Shown here piece after piece: positions 1 to 9,530 of a stretch of 64,000 nt of DNA. The notes below the pieces were generated by a model. The model saw only the letters and a list, made by a program, of their open reading frames with translations. It made no database searches and was not told the DNA's origin. The DNA is from Artocarpus heterophyllus (Eukaryota; Streptophyta; Magnoliopsida; Rosales; Moraceae): assembly GCA_025403435.1 (NCBI GenBank), contig CM046342.1:20194631-20258630 (forward strand), read 5' to 3'. The number at the start of each line of letters is the position of its first letter. The first letter of the stretch is position 1. Position numbers and translations under genes: made by a program.

Positions 1-638
1 GCCCGTTGTCTCGACTTATGTCTTTTGATGTACCAAAGGATGACTCCTACATCTCAATAGTGGTATGCATGTCGGTACGTTGGAGGCATGACTCTTGATA
101 GTGTAGACTTGTTATTCATAGATATGGAATCCGTAGCTCCTCTTTAGGAGTAATGATACCCTCTTATATGCGTTATCTTGTAATTGGAAAACTGGAGCGC
201 TTAACCATTTGGATACATAGGTGTAACCGAATGGTATACTATCTTTGGATGGTAAGTTTTTGAATGGTGAGATAATGGAACGAAAAATAAAAATAATCAG
301 GAAGGTAAGACAGAACTTGTCCCTAAGCTGATTATGGATTATGATATGGGGATACGATACACTTTGATATGCCGTAGAGACTTAGCTATACGGGCTTCGT
401 AATTCTATAAAGTTCGAGAGTGCAGCTCCAAGCTTTTAGTGGAGTAGCGTTGGAGTTGATAATTGTGAAATGTATATCTGGGATATTGGGTTTCATAATT
501 ATCGAGAGCTTGAACTTTATAGGTCCATTTTGGTCCCCTTTGCTAGCTCACAAAATCTTGTAACGATATGGCGTGCTTTTTTAATAATTGGTGACTTATG
601 TCAGATTTATCAGATTAGTTTAAAATTTGAAAGAATCA

Positions 639-790
639 AATAATTCATGTCTGTTTATTGGTTAAATTAATTTTGTAATAAAAATTAATTTAAGATAAAC
701 TTGTTGAATTATTAGGATCGGATAATTCTTGTCTGTTTATTGGTTGATTTAATTGGATAAATTAAATCAAGATAAACTTGTAGAATTATT
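639..790 (+). repeat. Two tandem imperfect hairpins in COP1-a LTR
   Basis: Two successive copies (about 639-713 and 720-790) of an A+T-rich unit with the pattern TAATTC...GTTTATTGGTT...AATTAATTT, then the reverse complement ...GATAAACTTGTTGAATTATT. Each arm is about 35 bp with mismatches. The same pair occurs in COP1-c (5790-5944), COP1-d (14257-14409) and COP1-f (60555-60710). Confidence 0.7.
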
Positions 791-942
791 GTGAATTGAT
801 TTATTTTCTTAGAGATTATCTTAATAAAGTTTGTTTTGATCAGATAACTTCTCTATTGGGTTATTTGAATCAAAACTGAGACTTTATCGTATAGAATCTC
901 GGGTGGAAAATAAAAGATTTGCGAAAATATTTACGCGACAGT

Positions 943-1003
943 TCGGCCTGTCGATCTACGTGTTTGGCCTGCCGATGGGGCATGTTCAGCCTGTCAATCA
1001 GTG
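943..1003 (+). repeat. TCGGCctGCCGA dyad cluster, COP1-a LTR
   Basis: Three degenerate copies of the dyad (TTCGGCCTGTCGA, TTTGGCCTGCCGA, TTCAGCCTGTCAA) spaced 20-25 bp, about 115 bp upstream of the TATA box. CpG positions have partly decayed to TG/CA. Confidence 0.75.
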
Positions 1004-1117
1004 AGAGATAAGATTACGTGTTTTTCACGTGGATCTTATCAGATTTTTATCTGAACTTGATTCTATTTCGAGTTTTTGAGACCTAATCTGATAAGGACTG
1101 ACCCCAGGACCAATCGC

Positions 1118-1125
1118 TATAAAAA
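1118..1125 (+). promoter_or_regulatory. TATA box of COP1-a LTR
   Basis: TATAAAAA about 410 bp from the LTR 3' end, at the position where every COP1 LTR has a TATA-like string. It would mark the U3/R boundary of the retrotransposon promoter. Confidence 0.7.
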
Positions 1126-1527
1126 GGGAGTAAGTCTCATGAGTTACTTAGATCAATTGAGAGATTAAGAGTGATACTCTTCTGATGAGCATCTGAAAAC
1201 TCCCTGAAAGCTTTTGTTCACAAATCACCAACACTAGCTTTGGCTTCTCTCGATTGGTTGGAAGGAGAGTCACCGGTGAAAGAGCTGTACGTGTGAGCCC
1301 ACCCTCACTTGGATCTTGGATAGAGAATAGTGAAGAAGATTAGTTGATTGAGGCTCTTCTGGAACGTTACTTCTCTTCACGGGTCGTGGAAGTTCTTCAG
1401 CACATAAAGGTTAGTAAGATCTATTTAATTTATACATATAGCATGTCAAACTTATGTTTTGGAAAAATACTCTGATGTTAAAATTTTTAAATTTTCGTTG
1501 CGCATCTCACACCTAATTTTTCCAACA

Positions 1528-2180
1528 CCTTAGCATTAGCTACTGCTACTCTGTTATTACTGTATAGTGATACTGCCTTATCGACACCAGGAACTACCTC
1601 AAGATTCCCAAGGAATTTACGGAGCCACATTGCTTCTGTTGAAGTGTCACTAGCTGCCACATACTCGGCCTCCATCATTGAATCTGAAGTACAATCTTGT
1701 TTCACATTTCTCTAAGCAAGGGCACCGCTGCCCAAAGTAAACACAAAACTAGAAGTCGATCTCCTCGAATCTAGACAGGATTGACAGGATTGGAAATCTA
1801 AGTCAGTGTATCCTACATGAGTCAAATTCTCACCCAAATACACAAGCATATACCCTTGAGTCCTTCTTAGGTATTTGAAAATATGCTTGATTGCAACCTA
1901 GTGATTTGGTCCTGGATCCGCCTGAAATTGACTTACAATCCTGACTGCATAACCAATATCTGGTCGTGTGCAAAGCATGGCATGCATGAGATTACCAACT
2001 ACCGAAGCATAAGGCACCTTCTTCATTTATTATCTTTCTTCATCAGACTTTGGTGAGTCTTTCTTAGAAAGAGTAATTCCAGACCTAGATGGTTGTCCAC
2101 CTTTCTTAAAATCCTACATTACAAACCTCTTGAGAATTTTACCTATGTAGCTTGCCTAGGATAAAGCTATCATTTTGTTC
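1528..2180 (-). pseudogene. COP1-b RNase H, C-terminal end cut by COP1-a
   Basis: Read on the minus strand, this is a Ty1/copia RNase H, which degrades the RNA of the RNA-DNA hybrid during reverse transcription. Recognisable blocks are TRPDIGYAV, YLRRTQGYMLVY, GYTDLDFQS, DSMMEAEYVAASD and a truncated ANAK. The C-terminal part (normally HIDxKYHxI...ADPFTK) is missing because LTR COP1-a was inserted at 1527/1528. A TAG at 1898-1900 replaces a Trp codon. The open frame that runs on from 1528 back into the LTR is an artefact of the junction and not a fusion gene. Confidence 0.85.
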
Positions 2181-2830
2181 TTCTTATCCCGAAAGATCTA
2201 GATATCGAGAAGAAAATTAGGCTCATCAAAGTCCTTCATGTCAAACTGCTTAGTCAACCATAATTTGACCGATGACAACGCCCCAATGTCACTACCAATT
2301 AGCAGAATGTCATCTACATAGAGTAGTAGAAAAACCACTTTCCTATCCTTAAAGTGTTTGTAAACTCATAGTTCGTCCACATTTTGTGCGAACCCATAAG
2401 TCTTGATCACTTGATTAAATCTTATGTTCCAAGAATGGGAAGCCTGCTTAAGTCCATAAATTGATTTTAGCAGCTTACAAACCTTACCATTCTGACCTTT
2501 AGCCTTGAACCCGTTTGGCTGCTCTATATATATGGACTTATTAAGATAGCCATTCAGAAAAGCTATCTTGACATCCATCTATCAAATCTCGTACTCAAGA
2601 ATGGTAGCTATGGACAAAAGAATGCGGATGGACTTAAACATAGCTACAGGCGAAAAGGTTTTCTCGTAATCGATTTCTTCCTTTTGCATGTATCCTTTAG
2701 CTACCATTCTAGCCTTATAGGTTTTGACCTTTCCATCCACTCCGCTCTTCCTCTTATAGATCCACTTACACTCTTTGGGCTTTACCCCTTGGGGACGATC
2801 CACAAGCTCCTAGACCTAATTAGTCTCCAT
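2181..2830 (-). pseudogene. COP1-b reverse transcriptase (RVT_2 type)
   Basis: Copia-type reverse transcriptase on the minus strand. Visible blocks are [68 protein letters not shown] and the catalytic box YVDD (2309-2320). The frame is long but broken by stops, including the TAG at 2198-2200 found in every COP1 copy and the TAG at 2810-2812 shared with COP1-d and COP1-f. The YVDD box is intact, but the polyprotein cannot be made in one piece. Confidence 0.85.
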
Positions 2831-3860
2831 AGACTTCATCCCTGTGTTCATGGCCTCTGTCTAAAGTTTCAAATCAACATTCTCCATAGCCTCTAAGTAA
2901 GTTTAAGAATCCCTGTCATGTTCATCTGCTTCAACCAAAAAAGCCTAACCATTGAACATATACCTCTCAGATTGATGCCCGATCCTCCAACTATACCAAA
3001 GCCCCTTAGGTTGTTGTTTAGGTTCAGTTGGTTTTTCTACATTGATTGGAATGGTTTCTACCAAAACCTTCAGAGTGATTGATTCACTCGTAAACTCCTT
3101 GAGCACCACTTTGCTTCGAGGCATAAAGTCGTCCATGTAACTTTCCTTAAGAAAAGTTGTATTACTTCAAACCACAATTTTATTTTCCTTTAGTTAGAGA
3201 AATAACCCCCCTTAGTCCTTTTTGGATATCCTACAAACACGCAAACTTTTAAACGTGCTTCCAACTAATTCGTATCCATAAAAAAGACATGAGCCGGACA
3301 TCCCCGTATGCTAATATGGTTTAAGGATGTCTTCTTGCTCGTCCACAACTCGTGAGGAGTTTTAGAAACCAATTTTGAAGGCATATTGTTCAAAAAATAA
3401 CATGCGGTTTATAGTGCATATCATCAAAATGATAAAGGCAATGATGAATAACTCATCATGGACCAAACCATGTCCAATAAAGTTCTATTCCTACTCTCAG
3501 CCACACCATTTTACTGCAGTATGCCTGACACAATCAAATGGGATAGGATCCCATTCTCTAATAAGTGTCCTAAGAACTCATCAAAAAGGTATTCACCACC
3601 CTGATTGGATCAAAGTGCCTTTATGGGTCTACCCAATTGCTTTTCCACTTCAGCTCGGAACTCCCTGAACTTGTCACAAGTTTCGGTTTTGTGGTGCATT
3701 AGGTACACATACTCGTACCTTGAGAAATCATCAATAAAAGTGAAAAAGTACTCATACCCTTCTAGAACCCCTTTGGCCCTATTGGCCTTAGACCCAAATG
3801 GTTTTTTGGTCATTTTACCCTCCAAAAAAATTCATATTGTGGTATAGATTCCACCTTTAA
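2831..3860 (-). pseudogene. COP1-b integrase and integrase-RT linker
   Basis: The minus strand gives a copia integrase followed by its variable linker (blocks MDDFMPRSKVVLKE and ESITLKVLVETIPINVEKP). The core is marked by FTFIDDFSRY and KQLGRPIKAL. A 48-bp in-frame gap relative to COP1-d removes sixteen residues that contain the first catalytic aspartate (the HSDV block). TGA at 3610-3612 replaces an Arg codon just before the second catalytic block. The enzyme is therefore dead by two independent changes. Confidence 0.8.
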
Positions 3861-4200
3861 GTGACTTAAAGGCCCATCCTTTACCAACTTTTGAATCCTA
3901 TTTAGGTTAATATGACCTAGTCGTAAATGTCAAAGATAAGTCTCATTAGAGTGAGAAGTTTTAAGTCTTTTAGAGTTATTATCATTAATCTCAACATTAA
4001 ACAGTAAGTCCATCTTTGGTTTGATAAAATATAGATTATTTTGCATCCATCCGGAATAGATAAAAGATTTATTTTTACGACTCACCACTTTATTAAATAA
4101 ACAAGCTACAAAAATTAAATTCATTTTAAGCTTAGAAGCATAAAAACAATCTCAAAAAATTAAATTCCAATAATCATCAAACGACAGATGGATGTCTCCC
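3861..4200 (-). pseudogene. COP1-b GAG-pre-integrase domain
   Basis: Minus-strand residues FIYSGWMQNNLYFIKPKMD and the LGHINLNRIQ-type block correspond to the zinc-binding region that precedes the copia integrase core. It is continuous with the protease side at 4200-4330 and broken by stops. Confidence 0.75.
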
Positions 4201-4690
4201 ACTACTTCAACTAAGACCAAGGTTCCGTTGCCCATCCGAAGTGTGAAGTCTTCACGATATAGACTTCTCGTTTCTTTGAACCCCTATAGAGAAACACAAG
4301 CATAATCAGTTGCTTTGGAATCTATGACCTAAGTGTCACTGGATTCCTCAACCAAGCGAATTTCAACAACCAGAAGATCACACCTACCTCCTCAGGAAAG
4401 GAAGTCCTTGTAATTCTTCTTTATGTGCCCGACCTTCTTGTAGAAAAAGCACTTGAGCTTCTTCAGGTTCTTCTTTTTCTTCTTCTTGTTCTTGCTGTTT
4501 GCAAGAATAGAAGACTTCCCATTCTTGGCCTATTGCTTCTTTCCATTCCCAAGGCTAGGATAGCAACCAGAGGCAGCCGTCATGTTGGCCTCTCCACCAG
4601 CAGGAGATTCCCTGATCAGAAATTCAAACTACTATAACTGTTTCATCAACACAGTTGAGGTGATATCTCATGTATTGCTTAAATTAAATG
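4201..4690 (-). pseudogene. COP1-b protease, zinc knuckle and gag tail
   Basis: The minus strand reads KLKCFFYKKVGHIKKNYKDF, a damaged CCHC knuckle in which the second and last cysteines are replaced by tyrosine. It is followed by VIDSKATDYAC, where the retroviral-type aspartic protease motif DSG has become DSK (4314-4322). TAG replaces the Trp before VID, as in COP1-e. The gag reading stops at 4690 where COP1-c is inserted; the target site AAATG is duplicated at 12846. Confidence 0.8.
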
Positions 4691-5789
4691 TGTTAGACAT
4701 GTATGCCTTAAGGAGTAAAAATCTAACATGTTTTTGGAGATATTTTTATCAATAAAGAATTTATTTATTATTTATATACCAAATCTTATCTACTTTACGT
4801 TCAAATTTGTTGAATGTATGTTAAGCAAACAAAAGTCTAAGGCTGTTAGTCTAAACCTTTAAGAATTGAGCATATAATGGACAGATTATGCAAAAGAAAT
4901 GATTCCTAAGGTGATAGTCTAAATCATAAAATCTACATTCAAGGGAATAAAGTTGGGCGCTTCCCTAATGAGAGATGGTTTATCTTGGCTATCGGAGGTG
5001 GACTTCACGAATAGAAACATTAGCACATTATCATAGGTGACAAGATGTGTTAGATCGGGGCATAAAGTGAATTGATTTAGATTAATAATTCTGTCTCGGT
5101 AAATCAATTCACTTTAGACAATCATATGTATTGTATCTTAATCCTGAGATAAATAGTTTGCCCGTTGTCTTGACTTATGTCTTTTAATGTACCAAAAAGT
5201 GACATCCACATTTTAATATTGGTACGCATGTCGGTATGTTGGAGGCATGACTCTTGATAGAGTAGACCTGTTATAAATAGATATGGAATCCATAGCTCCT
5301 CTTTTGGTGTAGTTGATATCCTCTTCTATGCGTTATCCTGCAATTGGAAAACCAAATCACTCAACCATTTGGATATATAGATGTAACTAAATGGTATACT
5401 GTCTTTGGATGGTAAGTTTTTCGGTTGTGAGATAATGGGAACATAAGATCAAAATAATCGAGAAGGTAAGACAGAATTTATCCTCAAGCCAATTATGGAT
5501 AATCCTATGGAGATACGATATATTATTATATGTCATGAAGACTTAGCTATATGGGCTTCGTAATTCTATATGTTTCGAAAATGCAGCTCTAAACTTTTAG
5601 TGGAGTAGTGTTAGAGTTATTAATTATGAAATGTATATCTGGGATATTGGGTTTCATAATTATTGGAAGCTTTAACTATATAGGTCCATCAGGTCCCTTT
5701 GATAGCTCCTAAAAATCCTGTGAAGATATGGCATGCTTTTCTAATAATTGGTGACTTGTGTCAAATTATCAGATTAGCTAAAAATTTGA

Positions 5790-5944
5790 TAGGATCAGAT
5801 AATTCATTTCTGTTTATTAGTTGAATTAATTTTGTGAATTAATTCAAGATAAACTTGTTGAATTATCAAGATCAGATAATTCATCTCTATTATCGGTTAG
5901 ATTAATTTGAACAAATTAATTTGAGATAAACTTGTTGAATTATC
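5790..5944 (+). repeat. Tandem hairpin pair in COP1-c 5' LTR
   Basis: Two copies of the unit ending GATAAACTTGTTGAATTATC, each with an A+T-rich inverted repeat around GAATTAATTTTGTGAATTAATTC. Confidence 0.65.
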
Positions 5945-6087
5945 AAGAATATTTATTTTCCTAGAGATTATCTAGATGTGACTGTTTAATTAGATAACTT
6001 CTCTTTTGGGTTTTTTGAATTAAGACTGAGGCTCTATCCCAAGAATCTTCGATGGGAAATACAAGATTCGAAGAGATCATTTATCGT

Positions 6088-6168
6088 AAGTTTGGCAGGT
6101 CAATCTTTAAGTTTGGCCTGCCTATGGAGCAAGTTTGGTATGCCAATCTTCCAGTTTGGCCTACTGAC
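6088..6168 (+). repeat. Decayed dyad cluster, COP1-c 5' LTR
   Basis: Four degraded copies (TTTGGCAGGTCAA, TTTGGCCTGCCTA, TTTGGTATGCCAA, TTTGGCCTACTGA), all losing CG to TG or CA. The cluster lies about 110 bp upstream of the TATA box. Confidence 0.6.
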
Positions 6169-6276
6169 TTAGTGATAAATAAATTACGCGTTTTCATGCA
6201 AATTTTATCAGATATTGATTCTTATTCGAATTTTCGAGGCCTTATCTGATAAGGACAGACTCCTGGGCCCAACCTC

Positions 6277-6288
6277 TATAAAAAAAAG
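6277..6288 (+). promoter_or_regulatory. TATA box of COP1-c 5' LTR
   Basis: TATAAAAAAAA at the conserved position, directly upstream of the MITE insertion, which would fall near or just after the transcription start. Confidence 0.65.
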
Positions 6289-6304
6289 GGAGTGAGTCTC
6301 ATTG

Positions 6305-6459
6305 AGGCCGTTTGGTATTGTTTTTAAAATAGATAAAAATGTTTTTGTTTTGGAAAATGGGAGTTTTTGGGAATTATGCTAAGAGTGTTTTTAAAATTTT
6401 TCCTCAAAAAAATGTGCAAAAACATTTTCAAAAATTGAAAAAACAAAACCAAACGGGGC
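6305..6459 (+). mobile_element. MITE of 155 bp in the COP1-c 5' LTR
   Basis: Terminal inverted repeats begin AGGCCGTTTGGTATTG and, on the other strand, GGCCCCGTTTGGTTTTG. The interior is A+T-rich and has no coding capacity. It is flanked by CATTG on both sides (6300-6304 and 6460-6464). Other COP1 LTRs are uninterrupted at this place, which confirms a separate insertion. The superfamily is uncertain: GGGCCGTTTGG-like ends are common in plant hAT-type MITEs, but the repeat seen here is 5 bp and not 8 bp. Confidence 0.8.
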
Positions 6460-6824
6460 CATTGTGATTTTGATCAGTTGAGAAATTGAGAGTGAGACTC
6501 TGAAACTCCCTGACAGCTCTTGTTCACAAATCACGAACACTAGCTTTAGGTTTTCTCAATTAGTTGGAAGGAGAGTCATTAGGGAAAGGCTACATGATGT
6601 GCGCCCACATGCACTCTGATGGTGGATAGAGAATAGCAAAGAAGACCAATTAGTTGAGGCTCTTTTAGAACGTTATACTCTTCACGGATTGCGGGAGCTT
6701 TTCTGCATCTACGAGGTTAGTAAGATCTGGTTAATTTATGCATATAGTGTGTTAAACTTGTGTTTTAAAAGATACTCTGGTATAATAATTTTAAAATTCT
6801 ATTGCATACTATTTTTCCAACAAT

Positions 6825-6841
6825 TGGTATCAGTGCCATGG
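6825..6841 (+). other. Primer-binding site, COP1-c
   Basis: TGGTATCAGTGCCATGG two bases after the 5' LTR. It matches the 3' end complement of initiator tRNA-Met with one change (CAGAGCC to CAGTGCC). Confidence 0.88.
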
Positions 6842-7317
6842 TTTTTACATAAATTTGCAAGTTTTTGATCATGCTATATGAATAAATTATGTGATCTCAA
6901 TCTCTTCTGTGCTTGAATATTGATTTTTAGAGAGTTGGCACTCTAGGATTTCTATATATTTATATGTTATGATGGATTATATGGTGAATATTTATTAATT
7001 AATTATGGTTGATTAAATTATTATTTATTTATTTATTAATTTATACAAGTAATGATTCCTTAGAGGTTGAATGTTTATCTAGGTTTTTCATGTAATTAGA
7101 TAGCAGACTATCATCTCCGTCTAAGAATTATTATTTAATTTTAAATTTATAAGAATTTTGTAATTAAATAATCATTCAGAGAAAACAGATCTAGAAGATG
7201 GATGATAGCATTTCCAGGTATTTCCTAAGTCTCTAATTTTATGTTTTTAAATTGTTGAAAATAAAATTGAAAAACTGCATAAAAGATGTATTTTCTAAAT
7301 GTTGTGATTTCTGCTCA

Positions 7318-7500
7318 TTTGGCAGGCCAAACCTCTAGGATCGGTAGGCCGCCCATGGGGCAGAAATTTGATGGCTCTGGTAGTAGGCTAAACTTTCTAA
7401 TTCAGCAGGCAAAACTGTCATTATTGGCAGGCCAACTTGAAAAGATCAGTAGCCCGATGGATCATGACTGACAAGCCGATCACACAAATCGGCATACCGG
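7318..7500 (+). repeat. Dyad cluster in COP1-c leader
   Basis: Six to eight degraded copies of TCGGCAGGCCGA in the opposite orientation to the LTR cluster (TTTGGCAGGCCAA, ATCGGTAGGCCG, ATTGGCAGGCCAA, GACAAGCCGATC and others). Confidence 0.7.
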
Positions 7501-7952
7501 TAAAGAGCTATGAATTTATCAGAAAGGTGCATTTTTTGATGCAGTTTTGATTTTATTTTTGAAACAATTCTTTGAAACATTAAATTTGATATGACCGAAA
7601 ATATGGAGTATTCGATCTATGTGGGATTAAAGACTTGAAGATTGAAGATACATAAAGAAGAATACAATTTGAAGATTCAAGGATGAAGAATTGATAATAT
7701 GTTTCGATTATTCTCTTGTAATCTTTGTTTTTCTTTTTTCTAGGGTGGAATCATAATATTACGGCTATTTATTATTTTGCTTGTGGCTTTGTATGATTGC
7801 TTTGCTTGTCTGTATTATAATATGATTTGCCATGTATATCGATAATATGTCATATATAATAGAGAGTGCTGCTCATTAAAAATTGTTCATGCATGTTTAT
7901 AAAATAAAACCTTGATTTCAAAAGAATGAGTGGGAAAAAGTTTTTGAAGAGA

Positions 7953-8312
7953 GGACCTACGGCCTCCATCGTTGGTCCATAGTTAACACATGGTGGTTTT
8001 GACCCCTAGGAAGGGACTTCATCATGTAACAGGTTGGATCTATGAGGGGATAAGGTATTTTAGCATGATTTATCATTGCACACTCCTAGGTGGTAATTAT
8101 AAATCATAGATAAAATTTAAAATGATAGTTATACACTCATGTTAATTTATTATTAACCTCCCCTAGGAGCTCTGTTAATAAAATTAATGGCTAAAGAAAT
8201 GATTATTAATATATGTTGGATCATACAGGTCCTAGATGGCATATATTAATTAGGAGGGGGTCTATGTTCCTAATTGAATTTGGCAAGACTCACCTAGGAG
8301 CTTGTTGAATTC
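7953..8312 (+). ncRNA. Candidate leader RNA stem-loop array, COP1-c
   Basis: Consecutive inverted repeats: GGACC/GGTCC (7953-7978), CATGGTGG/TCATCATG (7989-8026), ATGATTTAT/ATAAATCAT (8065-8107), an A+T stem ending AAC/GTT (8142-8187), ATTAATATATG/CATATATTAAT (8205-8250) and GAATTTGGCAAG/CTTGTTGAATTC (8276-8312, pairing with G-U wobbles). Loops two, three, four and six contain CCTAGG (8005-8010, 8085-8090, 8162-8167, 8293-8298); loop five contains CCTAGA. Palindromes in hairpin loops are the hallmark of retroviral dimer-initiation sites. That function is inferred here and not known. Confidence 0.55.
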
Positions 8313-8463
8313 TGAGTTGGGAATTATTGTTGTAAGGTTGTGATATTTTCAAGATTTTGACACATAAACACATTTGTATGTTTTACATGATTGTGTTATC
8401 TTACTAAATTATTATGATATGTTTGCTTATGTTTGGTGTATGATTCTTTATTGTAGATCAAAA

Positions 8464-9215
8464 ATGTCTAAAAACACTTTATCATTGATACTTGACAAAA
8501 ACCAATTAACCAGAGAGAATAATAATGATTGGAAGCAGAACCTGAACATCGTCCTGTCCTTTGAGAAACTAAAATCTGTGCTGACAACTCTGTGTCTTCC
8601 CAAGCCTACGGGAGATTCCAATAATGAGCAAATCCAAGTGTACGATCGCTGGAAATATGTTAATGATTAAGGTCGCTGCTATGTTATGGCCAGCATGAAT
8701 AACATGCTGTAGGATCAACATGACGATTATGAGATTGCTAAGCAGATCTTGGATAATCTGGAAGATATGTTTGGAGGCCAAGCCTTAACAAAGCAAAACG
8801 GGGCACTTCAAAAACTTCTTAACTACAAACAAAGATCGAGGACATCTATAAAGGAGCATATGATGTTGGTCATGGGTTAACTCGCTGTGGCTCAAACCAA
8901 TGGAGCTGACATTGATGTTGAAACTTAGATGACTATGGTCTTTAGGACTCTATCTAAGGAATTTATTTCATTTATAGCTACATTTAATTTAAGCAATAGA
9001 CAGGATATGACCATGACAGAGTTCATGAAACAGTTATAGGGGTTCAAATTGCTAATCAGGGAGTCTCTTGCTAGTGGCGAGGCCAACTTGGTAGCTGCTT
9101 CTAGTTTCAATCCCAACCCAGGGAAGGGAAAGAAGCGATGGGCTAAGAATGTGGAGTCTTTTAGTCCTACAAACGGGAAGAACAAGAAGAAGAAGAAAAA
9201 AAAACCTGAAGAAGC
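8464..9215 (+). pseudogene. COP1-c gag (UBN2-type capsid)
   Basis: ATG at 8464 opens MSKNTLSLILDKNQLTREN, a typical start of plant copia Gag. It continues with WKQNLNIVLSFEKLKSVL and the QxxY...ILDNLEDMFGGQA region of the UBN2 family, which forms the virus-like particle shell. In-frame stops replace sense codons (the first at 8668, with others near 8712, 8878, 8926 and 9038), and a frameshift lies before the basic KKKKKK tract near 9185. An in-frame AUG lies about 30 codons upstream, but the conserved MSK start behind a splice-like TTGTAG is the better choice. Confidence 0.85.
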
Positions 9216-9530
9216 TCAAATGCTTTTTTTGTAGGAAGGTCGAGCACATACAGAAGAATTGCAAGGACTTCTTTTCTCGAAAAGGTAGGTGTGATCTTCT
9301 GTATTTAGAAACTTGTTTGTTTGAGAAATCCAGTGACGTTTGGGTCATAGATTTCAGAGCAACTAATCATGTTTGTGTTTCTCTACAAGGGTTCAAAGAA
9401 ATGAGAAGTCTGCTACATGAAGACTTCAAGCTTTGGATAGGCGATAGATTCTTGGTCTTACTTGAAGCAGTGGGAGACATACATCTCCTTTTTGATAATT
9501 ATAGGAATTTAATTTTGTGAGATTGTTTTT
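9213..9530 (+). pseudogene. COP1-c zinc knuckle and protease
   Basis: KLKCFFCRKVEHIQKNCKDF has the complete CX2CX4HX4C nucleocapsid knuckle (C, C, H and C all present), so RNA binding could have been kept. About 30 residues later, VWVIDFRATNHVC is the aspartic protease active-site region with DSG changed to DFR (9350-9358). The frame stays open to 9520, where a TGA ends it. Confidence 0.8.

Larger units (their letters stand above)
1..1527 (+). mobile_element. COP1-a: copia LTR, 5' part outside the window
   Basis: The sequence aligns by eye with the solo LTR at 55616-57618, whose position of about 56115 corresponds to base 1 here, so roughly the first 500 bp of the LTR lie left of the window. 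It ends in TTTTTCCAACA at 1527, the same end as the other COP1 LTRs. The next base is not a primer-binding site: it continues into minus-strand copia RNase H, so this LTR is either a solo LTR or a 3' LTR inserted into COP1-b. The right target duplication should begin CCTTA (1528-1532); the left partner is not visible. Confidence 0.9.
4691..6822 (+). mobile_element. COP1-c 5' LTR (2132 bp, with a MITE inside)
   Basis: TG...CA ends are complete: TGTTAGACATGTATGCC at the start and TTTTTCCAACA at the end. Without the 155-bp MITE at 6305-6459 it is about 1.97 kb, close to COP1-d (2017 bp) and COP1-g (2003 bp). It contains the tandem hairpin pair, the dyad cluster and a TATA box. Confidence 0.92.
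6842..8463 (+). other. COP1-c untranslated leader
   Basis: About 1.6 kb without coding potential between primer-binding site and gag. It holds, in order, A+T-rich sequence, a dyad cluster (7318-7500), the stem-loop array (7953-8312) and a pyrimidine-rich stretch ending TTTATTGTAG at 8448-8457, just before the gag start, which resembles a 3' splice site. The same order is found in COP1-b, -d and -e. Confidence 0.75.

Noticed and set aside
1487..1705. RNase H frame extending into the COP1-a LTR as a fusion protein
   Set aside because: The C-terminal residues come from the LTR end; the junction is an insertion border and not a gene fusion.
6825..6841. Initiator tRNA-Met-like match as a tRNA gene
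   Set aside because: Only the primer-binding complement of the tRNA 3' end is present, directly after an LTR; no cloverleaf can be drawn.
8569..9348. Minus-strand frames opposite the COP1-c gag
   Set aside because: They are shadows of the gag, knuckle and protease coding strand.
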